Made by a program: the position numbers and the translations under genes
DNA from: Ectopseudomonas chengduensis
GTDB taxonomy: Bacteria; Pseudomonadota; Gammaproteobacteria; Pseudomonadales; Pseudomonadaceae
NCBI RefSeq assembly: GCF_900102635.1
Contig: NZ_FMZQ01000014.1
Location: 125,665 to 189,664 of the forward strand
Direction: 5' to 3'
DNA: 64,000 nucleotides
Notes under the pieces: generated by a model
Database searches by the model: none
The model's input: only the letters and a program-made list of their open reading frames with translations
Told to the model about the DNA's origin: nothing
Part shown: one piece after another, positions 28,801 to 35,408 of the stretch
How the letters are laid out: each line of letters starts with the position of its first letter
Numbering within the stretch: the stretch's first letter is position 1

Positions 28801-29320
28801 CTACATGGAAATGCTCGAACGCGCGGTCAAGGCTATCCAGAAAGGCGAGCAGCCGAACCTCGACCAGCCATTGGGCGGCGGCCCGGAGATCAACCTGCGT
28901 GTACCGGCGCTGATCCCCGAGGACTACCTGCCCGACGTGCACAGCCGCCTGATCCTCTACAAACGCATCGCCAATGCCAGCGACGAGGACGGTCTGAAGG
29001 AGCTTCAGGTAGAGATGATCGACCGTTTCGGCCTGCTGCCGGAGCCGACCAAGAACCTCATGCGCCTGACCCTGCTCAAGCTGCAGGCCGACAAGCTCGG
29101 CATCAGCAAGGTCGACGCCGGCCCGCAGGGTGGACGAATCGAGTTCGCCGCGGAAACCTGCGTCGACCCGCTGACCCTGATCAAACTGATCCAGGCTCAG
29201 CCAAAACGCTACAAGTTCGAAGGCGCCACCGTCTTCAAGATCCAGGTGCCGATGGAGCGCGCGGAAGAACGCTTCAACACCCTGGAAGCCCTGCTCGAGC
29301 GCCTCGCGCCCACCACCTGA
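25883..29320 (+). CDS. mfd: Transcription-repair coupling factor
   Basis: DNA translocase that removes RNA polymerase stalled at lesions and recruits UvrA. The domains run in the usual order: a UvrB-like N-terminal module, the RNA polymerase-interacting domain (about residues 480-560, with VHIDHGVGRYLGL), the RecG-like motor with Walker A CGDVGFGKTEVA and DEEH, and the C-terminal TRCF domain. It starts with GTG at 25883 and has 1145 residues, the family norm. Divergent from gap and followed 11 bases later by csiV. Confidence 0.97.
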   Translation: MSVLRLPSLPASAGKQQWGNLPGAALSLTIAEAASNAGRFTLVLTEGSQSAERLQEELVFFAPDLPVLHFPDWETLPYDVFSPHQDIISQRIAALYRLPQLSRGILVVPITTALHRLAPKRFLLCGSLVLDVGQKLDVEQMRGRLEAAGYRCVDTVYEHGEFAVRGALIDLFPMGSDTPYRIDLFDDEIETLRTFDPETQRSVDKVESIRLLPAREFPLEKKAVTDFRGRFRERFDVDFRRCPIYQDLSTGITPAGIEYYLPLFFEETDTLFDYLPGDTQVFSLPGIEKAAEHFWTDARSRYEDRRVDPERPLLPPADIFLPVEDCFARLKSWPRVVVNQDDIEPGVGQTRFDARALPDLAIQAKAGEPLAALRRFIEEYPGRVLFCAESAGRREVLLELLARLKLKPREVEGWPAFVASPERLNICIAPLDEGLLLDDLALIAESPLFGQRVMQRRRREKGREGGDNVIKNLTELREGAPVVHIDHGVGRYLGLVTMEFDGQAAEFLALQYADEAKLYVPVASLHLIARYTGSDDALAPLHRLGSEVWQKAKRKAAEQVRDVAAELLDIYARRAAREGFAFQDPALDYATFSAGFPFEETPDQQAAIDAVRADMLAGKPMDRLVCGDVGFGKTEVAMRAAFIAAHSGKQVAVLVPTTLLAQQHYNSFRDRFADWPVKVEVMSRFKSAREVGEAVQQLAEGKVDIVIGTHKLLQDDVKFHNLGLAIIDEEHRFGVRQKEQLKALRSEVDILTLTATPIPRTLNMAVAGMRDLSIIATPPARRLSVRTFVMESNKPTIKEALLRELLRGGQVYYLHNDVKTIEKCASELAELVPEARIGIGHGQMRERDLEQVMSDFYHKRFNVLVASTIIETGIDVPSANTIIIDRADKFGLAQLHQLRGRVGRSHHQAYAYLLTPPRKQMTPDAEKRLEAIAGAQDLGAGFVLATHDLEIRGAGELLGDGQSGQIQAVGFTLYMEMLERAVKAIQKGEQPNLDQPLGGGPEINLRVPALIPEDYLPDVHSRLILYKRIANASDEDGLKELQVEMIDRFGLLPEPTKNLMRLTLLKLQADKLGISKVDAGPQGGRIEFAAETCVDPLTLIKLIQAQPKRYKFEGATVFKIQVPMERAEERFNTLEALLERLAPTT

Positions 29321-29331
29321 AGGACTCACAC

Positions 29332-29853
29332 ATGCGCCCATTGCACCTGATCGCCCTGCTGCTCTGCCTGCTGGCACCGAGCGCCTTTGCCGAACGTCTT
29401 TATCAGGTCGAATTGCTGGTATTCCGCCAGGCCGGCGAACCCGTCTTCGCCCCCAAGGTGGCACCGGACGACTGGGCGGGCACAGCATTGCCGATCACTG
29501 GCAACGAACGCCCGACAACGCTAGATGGCGAGGCGGCCAAGCTCAATCCGGGCAGCGGTTATCAGGTATTGCTGCACAAGGCCTGGAGCCAGACCATCGG
29601 CAGCTCGCCGAGCCGAGTGGCCGTCAGCAGCGGTGAAGAGCGCTTCGGCCATCAAGTGGTCGAAGGCACCCTGAGCTTTACTCAGGAGCGCTTTGCCGAC
29701 CTGGACCTGGAGCTGTGGATCAACCAATTCAGCGGCGACGGCCTGCTCGAGAGCAGCGAGCACATGAAAGTGGCTCAGCGCCTGAAGGACAACAGCCTGA
29801 CCTACCTGGACCATGGCAGCCTGGGCGCACTGGTACGCATCAGCCCGCTCTGA
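29332..29853 (+). CDS. csiV: CsiV family secreted protein
   Basis: A 173-residue exported protein with a signal peptide (cleavage after AFA, about residue 20). The mature start RLYQVELLVFRQ and the C-terminal YLDHGSLGALVRISPL match the CsiV family. In Vibrio cholerae CsiV is a peptidoglycan-binding protein needed for PBP1A function. Downstream of mfd by 11 bases, so probably in the same transcript. The cell-wall role here is inferred from the family. Confidence 0.82.
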   Translation: MRPLHLIALLLCLLAPSAFAERLYQVELLVFRQAGEPVFAPKVAPDDWAGTALPITGNERPTTLDGEAAKLNPGSGYQVLLHKAWSQTIGSSPSRVAVSSGEERFGHQVVEGTLSFTQERFADLDLELWINQFSGDGLLESSEHMKVAQRLKDNSLTYLDHGSLGALVRISPL

Positions 29854-29880
29854 GCGGAAATCTGATGCCGCCAGCCTTGC

Positions 29881-29953
29881 GTAGGAGCCTCGCCCCAGGG
29901 CGAAGTTTTTCAAGTGCGCTCCGCCCTGATTCGCGGCGGGGCGCCGCGCCTAC
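29881..29953. repeat. REP-like palindrome, GTAGGAGCC family
   Basis: Starts GTAGGAGCCTCGCCCC and ends GGGGCGCCGCGCCTAC, so the arms can pair over about 15 bases with internal smaller hairpins. It lies between convergent csiV and the phosphorylase gene. Confidence 0.65.
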
Positions 29954-30010
29954 GGATTCGGCGCGTCGACGCCTGACTGACGGGCATTGACCGCTGCCTT
30001 TGTAGAGAAG

Positions 30011-30748
30011 CTAGTTACTCAGCACGCGTGCCAACACCGCCTTGACCGTCCCCATGCTCTGCTCGATCACTCGCTCGATCTCGGCCATGGTGATCAGCGC
30101 GCTGGATTTCCCCGCCGCCGGATTCACCACCAGCGCCAGGCAGGCATAGGGCAGCGCCAATTCGCGCGCCAACACCGCTTCGGGCATGCCGGTCATGCCT
30201 ACTAGGTCGCAGCCATCGCGCTCCATGCGGGCGATTTCCGCCGCCGTTTCCAGTCGCGGCCCCTGAGTGCAACCATAGATTCCGTGATCGCTGAATGCCG
30301 CGTTTTCGGCCCGCAGCGCCGCCACCAACGCCTCGCGCAGTTGCTTGTCGTACGGCAGGCTGAAATCGACGTGGGTCACGTGCTCCAGATCGCCTTCGTA
30401 AAAGGTGTGCGCACGCCCGGAGGTGTAATCGATGATCTGATGTGGCACGGAGAAATGCCCAGCGCCCATGGCAGCATGAATCCCCCCCACCGCATTGACC
30501 GCGACAATGGCCTTGGCGCCGGCCTGCTTGAGCGCCCAGAGGTTGGCCCGGTAGTTCACCTGATGCGGAGGAATCCGGTGCGGCTGGCCATGGCGGGCGA
30601 GAAACAGCACTTCGCGCCCGGCGTAACTGCCCCGCAGGATATCGGCGGAGGGCGCCCCGTAAGGGGTATCCAGCGGCAGCGCTTCGTGAATCGTCAACCC
30701 TTCCAGCTGGGTCAGGCCGGTGCCGCCGATAATGGCGTAGACAGTCAT
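30011..30748 (-). CDS. S-methyl-5'-thioinosine phosphorylase
   Basis: Purine nucleoside phosphorylase of the MTAP/PNP family, 245 residues. It has GGTGL near the N-terminus, RHGQPHRIPPHQVNYRANLWAL and NAVGGI, and the specificity region GMTGMPEAVLARELALPY. Pseudomonads convert methylthioadenosine to methylthioinosine by deamination before phosphorolysis, so the thioinosine specificity is inferred from the genus. It follows nagZ by 10 bases on the same strand. Confidence 0.88.
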   Translation of the reverse strand: MTVYAIIGGTGLTQLEGLTIHEALPLDTPYGAPSADILRGSYAGREVLFLARHGQPHRIPPHQVNYRANLWALKQAGAKAIVAVNAVGGIHAAMGAGHFSVPHQIIDYTSGRAHTFYEGDLEHVTHVDFSLPYDKQLREALVAALRAENAAFSDHGIYGCTQGPRLETAAEIARMERDGCDLVGMTGMPEAVLARELALPYACLALVVNPAAGKSSALITMAEIERVIEQSMGTVKAVLARVLSN

Positions 30749-30758
30749 AGGCAGATCC

Positions 30759-31757
30759 TCAGTCGAGCAACTGTGCAGCTCTCAGGGCCGCCACAGCGGT
30801 AAGCCAGCGTGGCACCTGGCGGTATTCGGTAGTGGCATAACCACGGCCACGCATGCGTTCGAGGCGCGCAGGCGCTGTCACTCGCAGACGCTGCAAGGCA
30901 CTGAGCGCCAGTTCGGCCGAAGCGCGGTCATTGCACACCAGGCCCATATCGCACCCCGCAGCCAGTGCCGCCTCGATACGCTTGCCGGCATCGCCGACCA
31001 CATGGGCACCGGCCATGGACAGGTCGTCGCTGAAAATCACACCCTCGAAGCCCAACTCGCCGCGCAAGATGTCCTGCAACCAGCGACGGGAGAAGCCAGC
31101 CGGGTGCTCGTCAACCTGAGAATAGATGACATGCGCCGGCATCACTGCATCGAGCTCGTGCACCAGACGCTTGAACGGCTGCATGTCGCAAGCGCGGATA
31201 TCATCGAGACTGCGCTCGTCGAGCGGGATGGCGACATGAGAGTCCGCCTCGGCCCAGCCGTGCCCGGGGAAGTGTTTGCCGGTAGCGGCCATCCCCGCCT
31301 GATGCATGCCGCGGATGAAAGCGGCCGCCAGCGTGGTGGCCCGCTGCGGATCACCCTCGAAGGCGCGACTGCCAACCACCGCACTGCGCTGGTGGTCGAG
31401 ATCCAGTACCGGCGCGAAACTCAGATCCAGGCCAACCGCCAACACCTCGGCGGCCATCAGCCAGCCGCAATGCTCGGCCAGCTCCTCGGCATTGTCGTTG
31501 TCGGCGATGGCGCGCATCGCCGGCAGACGCAGAAAGCCCTGGCGCAGACGCTGTACCCGACCACCTTCCTGATCCACCGCCAGCAGCAGATCCGGGCGCA
31601 GGGCACGGATACTCTGGCACAGCTCGCGAACCTGGCGCGGCGATTCGATATTGCGGGCAAAAATGATCAGACCGCCCACTTCGGGCTGGCGCAGCATCTG
31701 GCGATCCTCGGCGGTCAACCAGGTGCCAGCGATGTCCATCATCAAAGAGCCTTGCAT
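30759..31757 (-). CDS. nagZ: Beta-N-acetylhexosaminidase
   Basis: Cytoplasmic glycoside hydrolase family 3 enzyme that cleaves GlcNAc from anhydro-muropeptides during peptidoglycan recycling, which also shapes AmpC induction. The signature KHFPGHGWAEADSHV is present and the nucleophile aspartate is in SDDLSMAGAH. The 332-residue length is standard. It lies 12 bases after the L,D-transpeptidase gene. Confidence 0.96.
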   Translation of the reverse strand: MQGSLMMDIAGTWLTAEDRQMLRQPEVGGLIIFARNIESPRQVRELCQSIRALRPDLLLAVDQEGGRVQRLRQGFLRLPAMRAIADNDNAEELAEHCGWLMAAEVLAVGLDLSFAPVLDLDHQRSAVVGSRAFEGDPQRATTLAAAFIRGMHQAGMAATGKHFPGHGWAEADSHVAIPLDERSLDDIRACDMQPFKRLVHELDAVMPAHVIYSQVDEHPAGFSRRWLQDILRGELGFEGVIFSDDLSMAGAHVVGDAGKRIEAALAAGCDMGLVCNDRASAELALSALQRLRVTAPARLERMRGRGYATTEYRQVPRWLTAVAALRAAQLLD

Positions 31758-31769
31758 GAGTGTATTTCC

Positions 31770-32297
31770 TTACGTGAAGTCTTGGTCTGCAGCCCACTGC
31801 GGGCAGGGCGCCTCATCGATACGTACCTTGCAGTGCGGCGGTACGCGCTCGAAAAGCGCCAGCATGTCGGCGTTACGCAAACGAATGCAGCCATGGGACA
31901 ACGGGGTACCCATGGGTTCCGTATCCGGTGTGCCATGCAGATAAATGTAACGGCGAAAGGTATCGACATCGCCCAGGCGATTGCGCCCCAGCTCAAGACC
32001 GCTTAGCCAGAGAACACGGGTGAGAATCCAGTCGCGGCCAGGAAACTGCTCGTGCAGCTCAGGTGACCACACCTCCCCTGTCCAGCGACGACCGCGCAAT
32101 ACGGCGGCCAGAGGCAAACCTGCGCCGATCTTCGCGCGTACCTGATGCAGCCCGCGCGGCGTACAGCCTGAACCGTTAAGTTCACCCACCCCATTGAACG
32201 CCGTGGAGACAGGCAAGCTCAGCAGCAGCCGCCCAGCACGAAAGCCGTAAAGCGCCTGGTCGGCAATGGAGATATGGAGTAAATCGAGATCGGACAT
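31770..32297 (-). CDS. L,D-transpeptidase family protein
   Basis: A 175-residue YkuD-domain protein. The catalytic motif is HGTPDTEPMGTPLSHGCIRLRN, with the nucleophilic cysteine in SHGCIR. The family forms 3-3 peptidoglycan crosslinks or anchors lipoproteins. No convincing signal peptide is seen at the N-terminus, so cellular location is uncertain. It is the upstream neighbour of nagZ, giving a small cell-wall group. Confidence 0.88.
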   Translation of the reverse strand: MSDLDLLHISIADQALYGFRAGRLLLSLPVSTAFNGVGELNGSGCTPRGLHQVRAKIGAGLPLAAVLRGRRWTGEVWSPELHEQFPGRDWILTRVLWLSGLELGRNRLGDVDTFRRYIYLHGTPDTEPMGTPLSHGCIRLRNADMLALFERVPPHCKVRIDEAPCPQWAADQDFT

Positions 32298-32350
32298 GGG
32301 CCGCTAGCTTAGCAGGCCGCAGGGCGAAGCCAAGCCCACCTGCCGTCAGG

Positions 32351-33058
32351 TCAAACCTTGGGCGCGGCGCTCGGTGTCTTGCTGCGCGGTTTGAGTTGCG
32401 CGCCAGCCAAGGCGGGGTCGGCAACCCCAGTCTCAGAACGCATGCCTGCAGCCAGGAACGGCACCATCATGCGCATCACCTGCTCGATCGAGGTGTTGAC
32501 GCCAAAATCGGTCTCGGCCATCGCCCGCAGCGCCTTGATGCCGGACATGCTGAACGCCGCGGCGCCAAGCATGAAGTGCACACGCCAGAACAGCTCAAGC
32601 GGCGGAATGCGCGGCGCAGCCTCATGCACCAGCAGCATGTAACGACGGAACACCTTGCCGTAGACCTCTTCCAGGTACTTGCGCAAGTGACCCTGACTCT
32701 GGCTGAAGGCCAAACCGAGCAGGCGCATGAAGATGGACAGGTCATTGCCGCTGCGCGGCTTAACGGCCAGGGCCTGCTCGACCAGAAGCTCGAGCAGCTC
32801 CTCCAGGGAAACCTGGGTTTCAGACTTGGCCTGACGGCGATCAAGTTCCTTTTCCAGGCTGGCGCAGAAAGGCCCGAGGAAACGCGAGAAGACCGCCTGA
32901 ATCAGCGCCTTCTTCGAACCGAAGTGGTAATTGACGGCAGCCAGGTTGACCCCGGCCTTGCTGGTGATAAGACGCAGCGATGTCTCGGCGAAGCCTTTTT
33001 CCGCGAACAGCTGTTCCGCAGCATCGAGAATGCGTTCAACGGTTTCCGACTGAGCCAT
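32351..33058 (-). CDS. psrA: TetR family transcriptional regulator PsrA
   Basis: Fatty-acid-responsive TetR regulator. In Pseudomonas PsrA represses itself and fadBA and activates rpoS, with long-chain fatty acids releasing it. The N-terminal helix-turn-helix reads RILDAAEQLFAEKGFAETSLRLITSKAGVNLAAVNYHFGSKKAL. The 235-residue length and position beside divergent lexA match the gene in P. aeruginosa as I recall it. Two palindromic operators sit just upstream, and fadBA is 5 kb away in this window. Confidence 0.93.
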   Translation of the reverse strand: MAQSETVERILDAAEQLFAEKGFAETSLRLITSKAGVNLAAVNYHFGSKKALIQAVFSRFLGPFCASLEKELDRRQAKSETQVSLEELLELLVEQALAVKPRSGNDLSIFMRLLGLAFSQSQGHLRKYLEEVYGKVFRRYMLLVHEAAPRIPPLELFWRVHFMLGAAAFSMSGIKALRAMAETDFGVNTSIEQVMRMMVPFLAAGMRSETGVADPALAGAQLKPRSKTPSAAPKV

Positions 33059-33072
33059 GAGTTATCACCTGA

Positions 33073-33099
33073 CAAACACTTGTTTGAAACATACGTTTC
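33073..33099 (-). promoter_or_regulatory. Two adjacent PsrA-type operators upstream of psrA
   Basis: CAAACACTTGTTTG (33073-33086) and GAAACATACGTTTC (33086-33099) are two perfect palindromes sharing one base, each with 5-base arms and a 4-base spacer. Both fit the known PsrA pattern (C/G)AAAC N2-4 GTTT(G/C). They begin 15 bases upstream of the psrA ATG, so autorepression is expected. Confidence 0.85.
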
Positions 33100-33242
33100 A
33101 TCCCACTGAATTGTCAAGCCGCATGAGCCGTCTTTTGGCCGGCTGGTCACAGCTTACAACAAGCAGAGACGCAGATTACCCGGCATGGGTAACAAGCCGG
33201 ACGGCAGGCATCCAAAAAATGGACATTGCCAAGACTCGCTTA

Positions 33243-33277
33243 CTGTATATAATCCCAGTCACTGTATAAAAAGACAG
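33243..33277 (+). promoter_or_regulatory. Two LexA (SOS) boxes upstream of lexA
   Basis: CTGTATATAATCCCAG (33243-33258) and CTGTATAAAAAGACAG (33262-33277) both match CTG-N10-CAG with the TATA-rich core of gammaproteobacterial SOS boxes. They are 3 bases apart, and the second ends 9 bases before the lexA ATG. Confidence 0.93.
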
Positions 33278-33286
33278 AGCCCAGCC

Positions 33287-33901
33287 ATGCTGAAACTGAC
33301 GCCACGCCAAGCCGAGATTCTCGCCTTCATCAAACGCTGCCTGGAAGACAACGGCTACCCACCCACCCGCGCGGAAATCGCTCAGGAACTGGGGTTCAAA
33401 TCGCCCAACGCCGCAGAAGAGCACCTCAAGGCCCTCGCCCGCAAGGGGGCTATCGAGATGACTCCAGGCGCTTCACGCGGCATTCGCATTCCCGGCTTCG
33501 AGGCAGGTGCCGCGAACGAGGATGCGGGCCTCCCGGTAATCGGCCGTGTCGCCGCCGGCGCACCGATCCTTGCACAGCAACATGTCGAGGAATCCTGCCA
33601 GATCAATCCGGCATTCTTTCAGCCCAAAGCCGACTATCTACTGCGTGTACGCGGCATGAGCATGAAAGACATCGGCATCTTCGATGGCGATCTGCTCGCC
33701 GTGCACACCACCCGTGAAGCCCGTAATGGCCAGATTGTCGTCGCCCGTATCGACGATGAAGTGACGGTCAAACGCTTCAAGCGCGAGGGCAACAAGGTCT
33801 GGCTGATTGCCGAGAATCCTGAGTTTGCCCCGATCGAAGTGGACCTGGAACACCAGGATCTGGTCATCGAAGGTTTGAGCGTCGGTGTAATCCGCCGCTG
33901 A
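33287..33901 (+). CDS. lexA: SOS repressor LexA
   Basis: Represses DNA-damage genes and self-cleaves with RecA. The winged helix is at residues 1-65 (LTPRQAEILAFIK, AEIAQELGFKSPNAAEEHL). The cleavage site is Ala90-Gly91 (VAAGAP), and the Ser125/Lys162 dyad is in RGMSMKDIG and TVKRFKR. The start at 33287 is chosen because the conserved N-terminus begins there; the earlier in-frame ATG lies upstream of the two LexA boxes. It forms an operon with sulA 9 bases downstream. Confidence 0.97.
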   Translation: MLKLTPRQAEILAFIKRCLEDNGYPPTRAEIAQELGFKSPNAAEEHLKALARKGAIEMTPGASRGIRIPGFEAGAANEDAGLPVIGRVAAGAPILAQQHVEESCQINPAFFQPKADYLLRVRGMSMKDIGIFDGDLLAVHTTREARNGQIVVARIDDEVTVKRFKREGNKVWLIAENPEFAPIEVDLEHQDLVIEGLSVGVIRR

Positions 33902-33910
33902 GGAGACACC

Positions 33911-34384
33911 ATGTACGTGCAGCAGTCGTTCGAGCGCCCACAACTTCCCCTTTTCGACGCCTTTCTTGCCGGAACGTCGAGCGAGCCACGGTTAGCGACC
34001 AATGACATCACTCGTAGCGAGGATGATCAGGCGTTCAGCGAACTGGCCCTGCGTGGCGCTGCCGGTCACTGCCTGCACTTGCTGGCCCCGATTCTACGCG
34101 AGCTGAGCGAGAACCAGGATGCGCGCTGGCTGACCCTGGTGGCACCACCAGCAAGCCTTACGCAAAGCTGGCTGCGCGAAGCTGGCCTGAACCGTGAGCG
34201 TATTCTCCTGCTGCATCCACGGCAGGGGCAGAATGCCCTGGCACTGGCGGAAGAAGCCCTGAAGCTCGGGCGCAGCCATACCGTGATCAGTTGGCTGCAT
34301 CCGGTCGAGAACAGCACTCGCCAGCGCCTTGCGCAGGCCGCCAATGCCGGCGGGGCGCAAAGCCTGAATATCAGCCTGGGCTAA
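33911..34384 (+). CDS. sulA: SOS cell-division inhibitor SulA
   Basis: Blocks division by binding FtsZ after DNA damage. The 157-residue protein has the RecA-like core of the family: LLAPILRELSENQDARWLTLVAPPA and ISWLHPVE. It is cotranscribed with lexA and so controlled by the two LexA boxes. A terminator follows. The call rests on position and overall similarity more than on a catalytic motif. Confidence 0.9.
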   Translation: MYVQQSFERPQLPLFDAFLAGTSSEPRLATNDITRSEDDQAFSELALRGAAGHCLHLLAPILRELSENQDARWLTLVAPPASLTQSWLREAGLNRERILLLHPRQGQNALALAEEALKLGRSHTVISWLHPVENSTRQRLAQAANAGGAQSLNISLG

Positions 34385-34397
34385 AGATCCACCAACG

Positions 34398-34426
34398 AAA
34401 ACGGGGCTCCATTGGAGCCCCGTTTG
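34398..34426 (+). terminator. Rho-independent terminator after sulA
   Basis: ACGGGGCTCCATTGGAGCCCCGT with A4 before and a short T-run after, 14 bases past the sulA stop. It may also stop the convergent gene. Confidence 0.88.
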
Positions 34427-34444
34427 CGTTAAGCCGTAGCGGCT

Positions 34445-34681
34445 TCAGTGCAGAACGCGCGAGCCTTCTTCTTCACTACTGAAATCGCCTTCAGCCATTC
34501 GGCCAGCCATCTGCACGCCGACATTGAGCATGGCCTTGGCCACCTCGATGTGCTGCCCCTGCAGAAAAGCCTTGGCATCAGCGGAGAAGTCCAGAGTCAC
34601 CAGCGCCTCTTCATCCTCTGCGCGACGCAGGGCAATACGCCCATCGGGCAGTTCGACGATTTCCAGGAAGGATGTTGGCAT
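34445..34681 (-). CDS. Small hypothetical protein
   Basis: A 78-residue acidic protein (MPTSFLEIVELPDGRIALRR). It has no signal peptide or membrane segment. A conserved-looking beta-rich N-terminal half (ELPDGRIALRRAEDEEALVTLDFS) is followed by a predicted helix. It is not recognised as any characterised family. As I recall, it occupies the same slot in P. aeruginosa, between sulA and the next unknown, which argues that it is a real gene. Confidence 0.75.
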   Translation of the reverse strand: MPTSFLEIVELPDGRIALRRAEDEEALVTLDFSADAKAFLQGQHIEVAKAMLNVGVQMAGRMAEGDFSSEEEGSRVLH

Positions 34682-34761
34682 GGCTCAGTCTCTGTGCAAA
34701 AACACGACATTGTAACAGTCAGCCGGGGTCATCCCCAGCCCACTGGTCCAGTTAAACCCAA

Positions 34762-35280
34762 TCAGCACTCGCTGAGGCCTTCGCGGAAACGCAGCACCAG
34801 CGCCTTGAGTTGCTGACGCCAGGCATCGACATCATCGAGGCTCAGCTCGGCCGGCTCTTCGCCAACGCTGACAGCGGTGATCAGCGGCATGGACGGATCG
34901 ACCTTGGCCTTGCGCTCCTCACGCGGCGGCTGGAACAGCGCAGCATAGGCCGCCAGCAACTCGGCCAGCCAGGTTTCGCGCTGCTGCGCCAATTCGACCA
35001 ACTCGGCCAGCTCAGGGCTGGGCGAGCCCTCAAGCACCGCCTGCTGCACGAAGGCCTCGACACGCGAAGGCGTAGCGTCGTTCATGCGGTAATAACCGGC
35101 AATCTCATGACACAGCCCGAGCAGCCCACCGTACAGGTGAAACAGCGCGGCTTCTCGCTCGGCCTGCACCAGCGCCTGCACATTGAACGCGAAGGACGCT
35201 TCGGCCTTGCGCCAGTTATCCAGGGCAATACCGGCGAAGAAAATCTTCTGGTTGGTACGGGTATAGATTTCTTTGGCCAT
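34762..35280 (-). CDS. Conserved hypothetical protein (DUF6586-like)
   Basis: A 172-residue soluble, mostly helical protein starting MAKEIYTRTNQKIFFAGIALDNWRKA. The ATG at 35280 is preferred, since GGAGG lies 8 bases upstream. An in-frame ATG ten codons earlier lacks such a site. I believe this is the family called DUF6586 in pseudomonads; function unknown. It sits between the 78-residue gene and topA, both also leftward. Confidence 0.78.
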   Translation of the reverse strand: MAKEIYTRTNQKIFFAGIALDNWRKAEASFAFNVQALVQAEREAALFHLYGGLLGLCHEIAGYYRMNDATPSRVEAFVQQAVLEGSPSPELAELVELAQQRETWLAELLAAYAALFQPPREERKAKVDPSMPLITAVSVGEEPAELSLDDVDAWRQQLKALVLRFREGLSEC

Positions 35281-35408
35281 TACGGCGACCTCCACAGCAG
35301 ATCGGGTCATGATACGCGCGTCTGCCCTGCCTGACGCGCATCTCGTCAGGCATTCAGGGCGCCGCTGTTACGACGCCAGGCCGACGCGCGGCAGATCGTG
35401 ACCAAACG

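Noticed and set aside
27050..29488. An 812-codon open frame on the minus strand
   Set aside because: It is antisense to mfd, which has complete helicase motifs.
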